NCBI GenBank assembly: GCA_022823185.1 | Contig: JAJDXQ010000041.1 | Coordinates: 1-53,065 of the forward strand | Length of the DNA: 53,065 nucleotides | Direction: 5' to 3' | Source of the DNA: Caldilineaceae bacterium | GTDB lineage: Bacteria > Chloroflexota > Anaerolineae > Caldilineales > Caldilineaceae | Part shown: positions 31,647 to 40,624 of the stretch, piece by piece | Numbering within the stretch: position 1 is the stretch's first letter | Layout of the letters: the number at the start of each line of letters is the position of its first letter | Made by a program: the position numbers and the translations under genes | Notes under the pieces: model-generated | The model's input: the letters and a program-made list of their open reading frames with translations, nothing else | Told to the model about the DNA's origin: nothing | Databases searched by the model: none

Positions 31647-32660
31647 ATGGTTGCCCTAACTCGTTCCGCTGCCGCCAGCCGCCGTCGAGATCCCCGGCAT
31701 GGCATCCGACCCTTTGACGTGGGGCGGGATTTGCGCGCGGTTTCCCGGCTGATTACCGAGGCTTTCGCGGAGGAGTTGGACGACCAGGGCGAAGCGGCGC
31801 TGCGCGAACTTCGTATTCTGGGCTATATGAGCGGTCTGGTGCGGATCCTCGCCCGCAGTACGGGCGAGTTCAGGAATGTCTTTAACGGATTTGTGTGGGT
31901 AGAGGACAGCCGGGTGGTGGGCAATGTGACCGTGCAGCGAGCGGCCAGCGGCAGCGGGCGCTGGCAGATCGCCAATGTGGCGGTCTCTCCGGCTTGGCGC
32001 GGGCGGGGGATCAGCCGCGCTCTGATGGAGCATGCCCTGGATTACATTCGCGATATGGGTGGTTCCTGGGCAGTGCTGCAGGTGCGGGGGGAAAACGAGA
32101 TCGCGCGCGGCCTCTATGAACGTCTCCGTTTTGAGAACATGGGCGGGACTACAGAACTCTTTGCGCCGGCTACGCCGAAGCCGGTCGCGATGCCGGTTCT
32201 GTCCAACCTGGAACGGTTCTCTCCATCGGACGGCAACCTGCTGTATGATTTGGCGACCAGTCGATCCAGCGCCGAATTTCAGTGGTGGCGGGCAGTGCGA
32301 CGGGACGACTTTCATGTCTCGCTCGAAAAGAGAATTGGTGAACTGGTGAACAGGCTTGTCGGGCGCCAGCATATATGCCGTTACGCCATTCGCGACTATA
32401 CCAGCCGTTTTGAAGGCGCGTTCCTGATCACTGCCCGATGCTGGCGGGGCGAACACCAGATTCGTCTTTGGCTGCGGCCCGACGCCCAGGAGCGCTATGC
32501 GCAGCCCCTGGCGCTTAGCGCGCTGGCTCTTTTGCAGGCGTATCCCCGCTGGCCGCTGCGGGCCACGATGAGCACGCTGGACGAGGTCGCGGCGCAGACA
32601 CTGCTGGACCACGGCTTTTCCGTGCGCCGAACTCTGTACACGATGCGCCTGCGCGTGTGA
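31647..32660 (+). CDS. GNAT-family acetyltransferase with an extra C-terminal half
   Basis: 337 residues. The first half is a GNAT domain: GFVWVEDSRVVGNVTVQRAASGSGRWQIANVAVSPAWRGRGISRALMEHALDYI, where VSPAWRGRGISRAL is the acetyl-CoA pyrophosphate loop, then a conserved VLQVRGENEIARGLYERLRFENMG helix and strand. Residues about 180-337 form a second alpha/beta region (FLITARCWRGEHQIRLWLRP, LLQAYPRWPLRATM, LLDHGFSVRRTLYTMRLRV) that could be a degenerate second GNAT fold without the loop. The substrate is unknown. It starts 29 bases after grpE, and a holin-like gene follows 6 bases later, so the three may be co-transcribed. Confidence 0.82.
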   Translation: MVALTRSAAASRRRDPRHGIRPFDVGRDLRAVSRLITEAFAEELDDQGEAALRELRILGYMSGLVRILARSTGEFRNVFNGFVWVEDSRVVGNVTVQRAASGSGRWQIANVAVSPAWRGRGISRALMEHALDYIRDMGGSWAVLQVRGENEIARGLYERLRFENMGGTTELFAPATPKPVAMPVLSNLERFSPSDGNLLYDLATSRSSAEFQWWRAVRRDDFHVSLEKRIGELVNRLVGRQHICRYAIRDYTSRFEGAFLITARCWRGEHQIRLWLRPDAQERYAQPLALSALALLQAYPRWPLRATMSTLDEVAAQTLLDHGFSVRRTLYTMRLRV

Positions 32661-32666
32661 CCGCCC

Positions 32667-33053
32667 ATGAAGCCACTGTTATTGCGTCTGCTTGGGAACG
32701 CCATCGCCCTGTACGCGGCGACGACACTGATTGACGGCATTCGGTTCGGCGCCGGCGGCGAGGTGGATATTGGCGGCCTGCTGGCGGTCACGCTGATCTT
32801 TGGCGTTGTCAACGCAATCATCAAACCGATTGTCAAGTTGGCGACCTGTCCGGTCTACCTGGTCACGCTCGGTCTGTTCACTCTCGTCGTCAACGCCCTG
32901 ATGCTGCTCCTGACCGGCTGGCTGGCCGGTCTGTTCAACGTCGACTTTCAGATAGACGGCTTTGGCGCCGCTTTCTGGGGCGCGATCGTCATCAGCCTGG
33001 TCAGCTTCTTCCTCAGTCTGTTTATCTCTGCGGAGAGCGACGACAAGGACTGA
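32667..33053 (+). CDS. YvlD/phage-holin-4-superfamily membrane protein
   Basis: 128 residues with four membrane helices and the family pattern: LLGNAIALYAATTLIDGIRF, then LLAVTLIFGVVNAIIKPIVKLATCPVYLVTLGLFTLVVNALMLLLTGWL, and GFGAAFWGAIVISLVSFFLSLFI. The 'N..ikPi......P....TlGl...viNa' core is characteristic of the Pfam phage holin family 4. Despite that name, chromosomal members are not known lysis proteins, and their role in the envelope is unclear. It follows the GNAT gene by 6 bases. Confidence 0.88.
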   Translation: MKPLLLRLLGNAIALYAATTLIDGIRFGAGGEVDIGGLLAVTLIFGVVNAIIKPIVKLATCPVYLVTLGLFTLVVNALMLLLTGWLAGLFNVDFQIDGFGAAFWGAIVISLVSFFLSLFISAESDDKD

Positions 33054-33127
33054 CAGAGTCTCGCTGCGCGGCGCAGCCAGACTCCTCCCTTCACCACATC
33101 ACAATACAACATACTGGCGGGGCCACG

Positions 33128-34402
33128 ATGCGCGCCACCTTTCTCCACATGGCCGACTGCCATCTTGGCAAACGGCAGTACAACAGTCGGAAGCGCCAGA
33201 ACGACTTCACCCGCGCCTATCTCGACATCATCGAGACGGCCATCCACCGCGAAGTCGACTTTGTTCTGCTGGCAGGCGACCTCTTTGAGAAGCGCGCAAT
33301 CGATCCCCTCACGCTCGTTCACGCCATGTCGGGTCTCGAGCGCCTGAGGGAGGCCGGCATCCCCTGCCTGGCGGTGGAGGGCAACCACGAAAGGGCGTAC
33401 TACCGAGACAGCATTGGCTGGATGCGCTTTCTGGCTGAGCGGGGGATGCTGACGCTGCTCGACCCGGAGATTGAAGACGAGCGGGTCCTGCTCCGTCCAT
33501 ACGAAAGACGGAAAGGGGCTTATGTGGAGCCGGTTGCGGGGCTGCGGGTTTACGGCATGCGTTATTTCGGCAGCTCCGCCGCTCATGTGATGGAGCGGGC
33601 GGCGGACGCGATGGAGGCGGCCGGCAAGCAGGGTGTCGAGTACACGATTTTTATGGCGCATGCCGGTGTGGAGGGTGTGATCGATCGCGCGGGCGGCGCG
33701 GTCAGCCACCGGGAGCTGGCGCCCCTGCGGCGTCACGTGGACTATCTGGCGTTGGGCCACATTCACAAAGACTACGAGTTTGACAACTGGATCTACAATC
33801 CCGGCAGCCCGGAGACCAATTCGCTGCGCGAGGCGGAATGGTCGAAGCGGGGCTACTATCTTGTTGAAGTGGATACCGAGGCGGAGCCAAAGCACCGGGC
33901 GCTTTTGCACGCCAACGCACGACGCCCGTTTGAAAGGCTCTTTTTCAAGGTTGATGCGTGCGAGACACCGGTGGAGCTTTTCACCCAGTGCCGGCGGTTT
34001 GTCGAGCGCCGCCGCCGCCAGTTCAAAGGGGACGAGCCGGTGGTCGCGTTGCGGCTCAGCGGCGTGCTCCCCTTTGACCGCAGCGCGCTCACGCTGGCTC
34101 CGTTTGAGGAGATGATCGAGGAACTTTACAGGCCGCTGCACTGCATTGTGCGCGATGAAACGCGCGCGGCCGAATTCGAGGTTGAAGCCGACCGGCGACA
34201 AAGCCGGCCGGCGCTTGAGCGGCAGATCATTTCCGGTTTGCTTGAACGGGACAGCCGCTTCCGCGCCCGCAGCAGCGACTGGGCGGAGTTGACGCTCGCC
34301 ATCAAACAGCTGGCAGTCAGCGGCGCATCCGCGGAAGCGATATTGGAGGAGGCTGCGCGCGGCGAAGAGCGGATTCTGCAGGGAGGAAAGCTGGAATGTT
34401 GA
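33128..34402 (+). CDS. sbcD: Exonuclease SbcCD, nuclease subunit D (Mre11-like)
   Basis: Metallophosphoesterase that, with SbcC, processes hairpins and blocked double-strand ends. Its 424 residues carry all phosphodiesterase motifs: HMADCHLG (D10, H12), LLAGDLFE (D51), VEGNHE (N86, H87), FMAHAGVEG and ALGHIHKD. Residues about 260-424 form the capping and SbcC-binding region. The Mre11 signature is complete, so it is presumably active. ATG 33128 has GGCGGGG upstream. The end overlaps sbcC by 7 bases. Confidence 0.94.
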   Translation: MRATFLHMADCHLGKRQYNSRKRQNDFTRAYLDIIETAIHREVDFVLLAGDLFEKRAIDPLTLVHAMSGLERLREAGIPCLAVEGNHERAYYRDSIGWMRFLAERGMLTLLDPEIEDERVLLRPYERRKGAYVEPVAGLRVYGMRYFGSSAAHVMERAADAMEAAGKQGVEYTIFMAHAGVEGVIDRAGGAVSHRELAPLRRHVDYLALGHIHKDYEFDNWIYNPGSPETNSLREAEWSKRGYYLVEVDTEAEPKHRALLHANARRPFERLFFKVDACETPVELFTQCRRFVERRRRQFKGDEPVVALRLSGVLPFDRSALTLAPFEEMIEELYRPLHCIVRDETRAAEFEVEADRRQSRPALERQIISGLLERDSRFRARSSDWAELTLAIKQLAVSGASAEAILEEAARGEERILQGGKLEC

Positions 34403-37107
34403 TTTCTTCGCTGACGCTGGAAAATGTCAAGAGTTACCCACAGGCGACGATCGAGTTCAGCCCGGGAACGAACGCAATCGTCGGCCCCAATGGGGCGGGC
34501 AAGACAACGATTCTTGAGGCCATCGGCTTTGCTCTCTTCGATCATCTTCCCTATAACCGGGCAGATTTTGTGCGCGCAGGTCAGAGGTGGGCGGGCGTGG
34601 CGGTCGAATTTGTCAGTGATTACGACGAGCGCGCCTACCAGGTCATTCGGCGCTGCGGCAGTCGCAACACCTACACAGTCCTAGATCCGGAGCTTTCCGG
34701 GAGAATTTGTGAGGGGAAAGCGGATGTCATGCAGTTTTTGCGCCAGCATTTCAGGGTAGAGGCGGAAACGGAGCCTGAGGATCTGTTTAGGAACGCGGTA
34801 GGCGTGCCGCAAGGCAGCTTTACCGTCTCCTTTCTGGAGACGCCCAGCGTGCGCAAGGCCATCTTTGATCCCCTGCTGAAGGTCGCCGAATACCGCCGAG
34901 CGTGGGAAAGGCTGCGCGAGCCGCTCAATTTGCTGCGTCAGCGGCAGAACGAGCAGGCGGTGGAAATCGGCAGGCTGGAAGGTGAACTGAAGCGGCTGCC
35001 GAACCTCGAGCGAGAGGCCGGCGCGCTGGCCTCTCGCATCGGGGTGGCGGAGGCAGAATTGAAAGCTGCGCACGACGCGCTGGCGCTGGCCCAGGCCGAA
35101 CGGCAGGAGATGGAGGCGGCGCGTGAGCGGCTGCGTGAACGACAGCGCGCAGCGCAGTTGCAGGAGCAGAGGGTGGCCGAGCAGGAGCGAACACTGGCCG
35201 CGGCGCGGCAACGGAAGGCGGAGAGCGAAGAGGCCGTGACCGCCACGGAGGCCAATCGGGCCGGCCATGAAGCCTACGCCGCGGCGCAGGAGGCCCAACG
35301 CGACGTGAGCGAACGGATGGCCCGGCGGAGGAAGTTGGAGGCGGAGCGGGCCGGCCTTCAGACCCTGCTGACGCAGGCGCAAACGAGAGGAGACGCCCAC
35401 GGGAAGGCCCTGGCTGAGATAGCGGAGGCGGAAAAGACGGCCGAGGGACTGGAGGCCGCGGCGGCTGAGCAGGAGCAGTTGGACGCCGATATGCGGGATG
35501 TCCAGCGGCAGGCCGACCGGCTGAAAGATGCCAGTGCCCAAGTAGAGCGGCTACAGGCGGCCGTTGACGCGGCGCGGGCGCGTCTGGCCCAAGCGCGGGA
35601 GGAGGCGGCCCGAGCCCTGGAGATTGAGGCATCTTTGGAACCGCTGCAGGCGCGCCTGGAAGCGCTGCAGAAAGAGAAGTCCGCGGCGGAGGTCGCAGAG
35701 GCCCAGGCGCAGGCAGAGCATGAGATGATCCGGGAGCAAGGCCAGCGCTTGCGCGCGGCGGAAACATCGACATTCTGTCCCATCTGCGAGCAACCTTTAT
35801 CGGCTGAGAATCGGGAGCGGCTTCTCGACCGTTTGCGTGCGCGCTGGACCGAGTTGACCGCGGCGTGCGAGGCCGCGGCCTCGGCGATCAGCCAGGCCGA
35901 ATCGGCGCGGGAGCAGACGCGCGCAACCCTCACCCGGCGGGAGCGGACGCTGCGGGGTCTTCGCCGCCAGAACGAGGTCGACAGGGCAGAAGGGGAGCTG
36001 GCCGAGCTCGAGGCCCGGCTGGCCGAAGCCCGGGCGGAGGTCGAGGGGCTGGGAAACCCGCAGCAGCGGCTGGCCCAGTTGGCGGAGGCGCTGGAGGCGC
36101 TGGGCAATCCGCGGCGGCGGCGGGACGCCGCTCTTCAGGCGGCGCAGGGGCGCGAGCGGGAGGAGGCGGCTCTGGAGGCGCAGAGGGCGGAGGCGGCGCG
36201 GCAACGCCGGGCGCTGGCCGCGCTTGACGAGGGCATGGCGGCATTTGCCGGCCTGGACGCGGAGGCGGCGCGAGTCGCCTCTCAGCTGGATGAATTCAGG
36301 AGCGCGGATGACCTCTACCGGCGCAATCTGACCGCGGCCGAGGCCCTGCCGCAGCGACGGCAGGAGGCGGCCGAAGCGGAGGAGGCGTTGCGGGTCGCGC
36401 AGGAACGCTACGAGAGCGGGCGGGCGCAGCTGGCAGCCATTGCGGGGACGTTCGACGAAGAGAGCTACGAGGAGGCGGGGGCCAGGCTGGACGAGATGAT
36501 CGGCCGCAGCGCACGGTTGGAGGCTGACCTGGGCCAGTGGCGAGAGCGTTTGATCGAGACGGAGGCGGAGATTTCCCAGCTTCGGGGGCAGGCGCAGCGG
36601 CTTGCGGCCGCGCAGTCGCTGCACAGACGGCTGGGAGAACAGGAGGAGCTGCTGCAGTCTCTGCGCTCCGTCCTGCAGGAGGCCGGCCCGTTCGTGACCA
36701 AGGCGCTGGTCAAACAGATCAGTTACACTGCCAACCAGTTGTTCGGCCAGATCATGGAGGATTACACGCGCACGCTCTCCTGGAGAGAGGATTACGGGAT
36801 CATATTGGAAGTAGACGGCCGTGAACGGGCATTTGCCCAGCTATCAGGCGGGGAGCAGATGAGCGCGGCGCTGGCGGTGCGGCTGGCCCTGTTGCAGGAG
36901 ATAAGCGGTATGGGCGTCGCATTTTTTGACGAGCCGACTACGAACCTGGATGATACCCGCCGCGATGCGCTGGCGCGGCAGATTGTGGAGGTCCAGGGTT
37001 TCGAGCAGCTCTTTATCATCAGCCATGACGATTCGTTTGAGCAGGCCACGGAGAATCTGATCCGTGTTGAGAAGAGGGCGGGGGCGAGCGAGATCCAATA
37101 TGGTTGA
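34396..37107 (+). CDS. sbcC: Exonuclease SbcCD, ATPase subunit C (Rad50-like)
   Basis: 903 residues. Walker A GPNGAGKTT lies at 30-38. Two long Glu/Arg/Ala-rich coiled coils flank the zinc-hook CPIC at 461-464. The ABC signature LSGGEQ is at 816-821 and Walker B with D845-E846 in VAFFDEPTTNLDD, then the H-loop FIISHDDSFEQA. The coiled coils bring the ends together while the hook joins two molecules through zinc. The size is normal for short bacterial SbcC. It overlaps sbcD by 7 bases, so the two are coupled. It converges on the glycosyltransferase gene 34 bases downstream. Confidence 0.96.
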   Translation: MLISSLTLENVKSYPQATIEFSPGTNAIVGPNGAGKTTILEAIGFALFDHLPYNRADFVRAGQRWAGVAVEFVSDYDERAYQVIRRCGSRNTYTVLDPELSGRICEGKADVMQFLRQHFRVEAETEPEDLFRNAVGVPQGSFTVSFLETPSVRKAIFDPLLKVAEYRRAWERLREPLNLLRQRQNEQAVEIGRLEGELKRLPNLEREAGALASRIGVAEAELKAAHDALALAQAERQEMEAARERLRERQRAAQLQEQRVAEQERTLAAARQRKAESEEAVTATEANRAGHEAYAAAQEAQRDVSERMARRRKLEAERAGLQTLLTQAQTRGDAHGKALAEIAEAEKTAEGLEAAAAEQEQLDADMRDVQRQADRLKDASAQVERLQAAVDAARARLAQAREEAARALEIEASLEPLQARLEALQKEKSAAEVAEAQAQAEHEMIREQGQRLRAAETSTFCPICEQPLSAENRERLLDRLRARWTELTAACEAAASAISQAESAREQTRATLTRRERTLRGLRRQNEVDRAEGELAELEARLAEARAEVEGLGNPQQRLAQLAEALEALGNPRRRRDAALQAAQGREREEAALEAQRAEAARQRRALAALDEGMAAFAGLDAEAARVASQLDEFRSADDLYRRNLTAAEALPQRRQEAAEAEEALRVAQERYESGRAQLAAIAGTFDEESYEEAGARLDEMIGRSARLEADLGQWRERLIETEAEISQLRGQAQRLAAAQSLHRRLGEQEELLQSLRSVLQEAGPFVTKALVKQISYTANQLFGQIMEDYTRTLSWREDYGIILEVDGRERAFAQLSGGEQMSAALAVRLALLQEISGMGVAFFDEPTTNLDDTRRDALARQIVEVQGFEQLFIISHDDSFEQATENLIRVEKRAGASEIQYG

Positions 37108-37140
37108 GACCGGTTGAACTGCGGTTGGAAGCTGGTTTTG

Positions 37141-38400
37141 CTAAGCGGCTGCGACCAGCAACTGCGCGGCTCTGGGAATGCCTCCCAGGGCCGCGAACTC
37201 TTTTTGGAGGCTGACAGCGTTTAGGCGGGCGGGGGCGTCGTCGGCCAGGACCTTTTGCAGAGCTTCCGCGGCCAGCGGGACGGACAGCTGGCTTGGGGAG
37301 ATATGGTAGCCGACACCGCTGCGGGAGACACCGCTGGCCTGCCGGGCCTGGTCTGCGGCCTTGGGAACGACGATCTGGGGGATCGCGTGGGTGACGAGTG
37401 CGTGGGTGGCGCCGGCCCCGCCATGATGGATCGCGGCCGCGATGTGGGGCAGCGCTTCGGCGAACCGTATCCGTTCGACCAGGACGGAAGGCTGGGGCAG
37501 CCTGCGCCGCAGGATTTCGATCTCTCGTGCGGTCCAGCCCTCCTCTCTTCCTGCGGTTGCAGAGCCTTTGCCAACGGCCAGAACCGGTACGCCCCCCACT
37601 TCGGCGGCCGCGCGCGCGGCGATGGTGAAGAATCCGATGTCCTGGGTGAAGGCTGTGCCGAGGGTGATGAAGATCCATGGACGTTCGGCCGGAATTCGGT
37701 CGAGCCAGGGTGTTTGGCGCGGGAGGGGAGGCCCGGCGACGCCGCCAACCATCCGGGTTTGCGGAAGCAGAGGCATGCCGGCATACCAGCGTGGGCTCCA
37801 GTAGGTCAGATGCAGGGAGGGTGACTGCAGCGCGGCGACGCCGCCGGGCGCCCAGTTGACGCCGGTGGCGCCGAAATGTCGACAGCAGGCGCTGACTCGC
37901 TCGCGGGCCAGGTCGCGGAGCGAACCGGACGCGCTTTCGCGGGGGCCTGACGGCTGGGCTTGCAGGGCCGGCCAGCCGGCGACGGCGAAGGGCACGTCCA
38001 GGAGTTCGGCGGCGATGGCGGCCGCGGCGGTGAACATTTCGCTGACGATCAGGTGGGGGCGAAAACGCTTGCCAACCTCGACGAGCTCTTGCGTAGCCGC
38101 CTGCACGCGCGCTACGTCGAGCCACTGATCGAGCGAGCGGATCATACGCAGGCGCTGGAATTCCTCTTCCGGGGCCGCGCCTTTCTTCAGGGGGGGCGGC
38201 GGCGGCCAGCGCCAGCCGGTCTCATTCAGGATGGCGGCGGGGACATTACGCGCAGCGAGTTCGCTTTGCAGTTCACGGCCGGTTGCCCACAGAACATCGT
38301 GGCCCGACCGCATCAGTTCCACGGCGGTGGGCAGATAGCCGCCCCAGTCCAGGTGGCCCTCCAGCTGTGCGGAGACACAAAGAAAGCGCAAGCGACTCAC
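37141..38400 (-). CDS. GT1-family (UGT/MGT-like) glycosyltransferase
   Basis: 419 residues with the two Rossmann halves of GT-B enzymes. The N-terminal half starts LRFLCVSAQLEGHLDWGGYLPTAVELMRSGHDVLWATG, where 'GH..P...la..L...GH.V' is the acceptor-side pattern. The C-terminal half has WIFITLGTAF and the donor-binding block AAAIHHGGAGATHALVTHAIPQIVVPKAADQARQASGVSRSGVG, equivalent to the macrolide/UGT signature HhGG.Gt. Acceptors in this family include lipids, polyketides and carotenoids; none can be named here. Start GTG 38400 lies 9 bases after the stop of the sugar-dehydrogenase fusion gene, so they are probably one operon. Confidence 0.88.
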   Translation of the reverse strand: MSRLRFLCVSAQLEGHLDWGGYLPTAVELMRSGHDVLWATGRELQSELAARNVPAAILNETGWRWPPPPPLKKGAAPEEEFQRLRMIRSLDQWLDVARVQAATQELVEVGKRFRPHLIVSEMFTAAAAIAAELLDVPFAVAGWPALQAQPSGPRESASGSLRDLARERVSACCRHFGATGVNWAPGGVAALQSPSLHLTYWSPRWYAGMPLLPQTRMVGGVAGPPLPRQTPWLDRIPAERPWIFITLGTAFTQDIGFFTIAARAAAEVGGVPVLAVGKGSATAGREEGWTAREIEILRRRLPQPSVLVERIRFAEALPHIAAAIHHGGAGATHALVTHAIPQIVVPKAADQARQASGVSRSGVGYHISPSQLSVPLAAEALQKVLADDAPARLNAVSLQKEFAALGGIPRAAQLLVAAA

Positions 38401-38409
38401 CTCACCGCG

Positions 38410-40554
38410 TCAACCTGCGCAGCCGGGAACCAGACGGTAGAGGCTGCCTGTGCCGGTTCCGATCCAGACAGCGCCGTCTGGCGCGGTCGCGACGGCCTGA
38501 ACGGGCCAGCTGTGCATGATGCGTTCGGCGATGATCCGGCCGCCTGCGTTGGCCAGCCGAAACAGGCCGGGTTCGCGCCCATAGTTGGCGAAGAAGATGG
38601 TATCGTAGGCCCACGTGATGCCGGTGGGGGCGGCTGAGTTGGGCAAGGTAAGCACAGGGTCGGTCCACCAATCTTTATCGACCCCGCCCAGCGCCATTGG
38701 GAAGCCGTAGTAGGGGGTGGCGTTCACGTCGCCGGCGTTGGCGGCCGCGGAGAGCGTCCGCGGGTCGAGCAGGTCGACCTCGTCGCCGGCGTTGAAGTCA
38801 CCGGGCACGTTGGTGGCGCCATTGTCGGTGAACCAGACACGTCCGAACGGGTCGATGGCGAGGCCGTAGGGGTTGCGGACACCGCGCGCTGCGGTCTGGA
38901 AGACGCCGATAGAGCGTTCGGCGAGCAGGCGGTCCAGGCGGGCGCGCACGATGCGGGCGGCGAAAGGATTGCCGCCGGCGGCGACATTGGTGGCCAGTGT
39001 TTCTGCGGGGAGGTCGCCGTCGCCGAGCACGATTATGCCGTCTGAATAGCCGTCGCGCACGCCGCCGGCGGAGACATACAGCCAGCCATCGCTGATCCCG
39101 ATACCATTATTGGCGTGGAAGAGCTGTCCGGCCACGGCGAAACCGCCGGCCAGGGGCTCATATCCCCCGCCGTCGACGATGCGGCCCACTTCGCCGGCCC
39201 GGTTCAGATAGAGCGCGCCGCCATGCCAGGCCATGCCGGTTATTCGGCTGGATTCGCGCAGGATCTCATAGTAGCTGTCCCTGGAAACACTGTGCCAAAT
39301 GACGATTGAACGGCTGGCGTGGTAGGGGTCGTACAGGATGTTGGGGTCGAAGTTGCCGCTGGACGGGTTGTCCAGGGCGATGAACAGTCTGCCGTCGGGG
39401 GCAAAGGTCAGGGCGGTGATGCCGAACTGGTCCTGTAGCTTTGGGGCCAGGAACTGTTCGGCGCAGAAGCCGCCCTGGGGAATCTGCCACGGGTCTGATT
39501 CTGCGGGGGGGCTCAGATTGAGGGGGGCGGCGCGAATGCCTACGCCGCTGGCAGCCATGCCTCTGGGCGGGGGGCTGGCAGCGCCGCCATCCGGGTTGGC
39601 GGCGGAATTGGCGCTGTCGTTGCCTTCAGCGGCCGCGCTCGGATTGGATGCCGCGGGAGGGGGAGCGGGACTGGCGATCTCCAGCTCGGGGAGATAGGCG
39701 GCGATCTGTTCGGCGCTGGGGATGGCGGCGCAACTTGCAGGCAGGGCGAGTTGGGCGCTGATGTAGGGAACGGTTCCGCCGTCTTGGGCGCATTCATTCG
39801 GCGCGCGGGTGAAATCTTCGCCTGATAGGCGCATCCACATCTCGGCGACGGGCGCCGGCTCCGTGCCCTCCCTGGCGGCGCCGGCCACGATCCATTGGTA
39901 GATCAGGGCTTTCTCGCCGTCACTAAGCTCACCCACAACCGGCATTGCGCCGGACTGGATCTGGCTCCAGAGCGTTGATTCGTCCGGCGCGCCCGGGGCG
40001 ACCACGGGTCCGTTCAGGCCCCCGGTCATCAAGGGTTCATACTCGGTCACTTGCAGTTCGGCCTGTTTCACGACGCTGCTGTGGCAGGCGCCGCAGTTGG
40101 CTTCCAGGAGCGGTTGAATGTCCTGCTCGAACCCCGGCGCGGCGAGTGGAATCCGCTCGACTGAACGGTTGAGAGAGACGAAAGGGGAATCTTGCCGCTG
40201 GCCGAAGATCGCTTCGACGCGTACGAGGGCGCCCGCAGGCACGCGGCCCAGCAGGCAGCTCTCGCGATGGGGTTGATTGCGTACGTTGGCGTTGCGCTGC
40301 AGCACAGCGTACACCGGCTGGCCCCCGGAGAGGCAGGCAAGAGCCTCATCGAATCCGTGGAGCAGGGCGATGTCAGCGACGCCGCCCATGGGGTCGGGGC
40401 GCGCGGTAGGGGGATGCGGCCAATCACGCTCGGATCGGCCAGAATCCAGGAAGCTGGGGTCGAACGGTTGGAATTCGCAGGCGCCGAGGAAGAGGACTGC
40501 GCAGAGGAGGAGGAATATGGCGGAAAGGGAGGCTGGACTGGTGCGATGACTCAT
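38410..40554 (-). CDS. Lipoprotein fusing an SH3-like segment, a c-type heme site and a PQQ-type sugar dehydrogenase domain
   Basis: 714 residues from ATG 40554. The signal FLLLCAVLFLGAC gives lipobox LGAC with C26. Residues about 68-130 look like a small SH3-type beta domain (VYAVLQRNANVRNQPHRESCLLGRVPAGALVRVEAI). Residues 144-225 are a planctomycete-type cytochrome c segment: FEQDIQPLLEANCGACHSS with heme motif CGACH at 154-158, a likely Met ligand in SGAMP at 202-206, and GEKALIYQWI. A Pro/Ala-rich linker (295-350) leads to a six-bladed sorbosone/glucose dehydrogenase-like propeller (ALTFAPDGRLFIALDNPSSG, RGVRNPYGLAIDPFGRVWFTDNGATN). Electrons could pass from PQQ to the heme within one chain. 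Catalytic residues of the propeller were not individually verified. An in-frame TTG at 40620 is less likely because it lies before the signal. Confidence 0.8.
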   Translation of the reverse strand: MSHRTSPASLSAIFLLLCAVLFLGACEFQPFDPSFLDSGRSERDWPHPPTARPDPMGGVADIALLHGFDEALACLSGGQPVYAVLQRNANVRNQPHRESCLLGRVPAGALVRVEAIFGQRQDSPFVSLNRSVERIPLAAPGFEQDIQPLLEANCGACHSSVVKQAELQVTEYEPLMTGGLNGPVVAPGAPDESTLWSQIQSGAMPVVGELSDGEKALIYQWIVAGAAREGTEPAPVAEMWMRLSGEDFTRAPNECAQDGGTVPYISAQLALPASCAAIPSAEQIAAYLPELEIASPAPPPAASNPSAAAEGNDSANSAANPDGGAASPPPRGMAASGVGIRAAPLNLSPPAESDPWQIPQGGFCAEQFLAPKLQDQFGITALTFAPDGRLFIALDNPSSGNFDPNILYDPYHASRSIVIWHSVSRDSYYEILRESSRITGMAWHGGALYLNRAGEVGRIVDGGGYEPLAGGFAVAGQLFHANNGIGISDGWLYVSAGGVRDGYSDGIIVLGDGDLPAETLATNVAAGGNPFAARIVRARLDRLLAERSIGVFQTAARGVRNPYGLAIDPFGRVWFTDNGATNVPGDFNAGDEVDLLDPRTLSAAANAGDVNATPYYGFPMALGGVDKDWWTDPVLTLPNSAAPTGITWAYDTIFFANYGREPGLFRLANAGGRIIAERIMHSWPVQAVATAPDGAVWIGTGTGSLYRLVPGCAG

Positions 40555-40624
40555 TGATAGAGAACTTTCATGCAAAGCGGTTGGGGCGCCCCTACCCGAG
40601 AATACGCTGCGCCCTGTCAAACTC

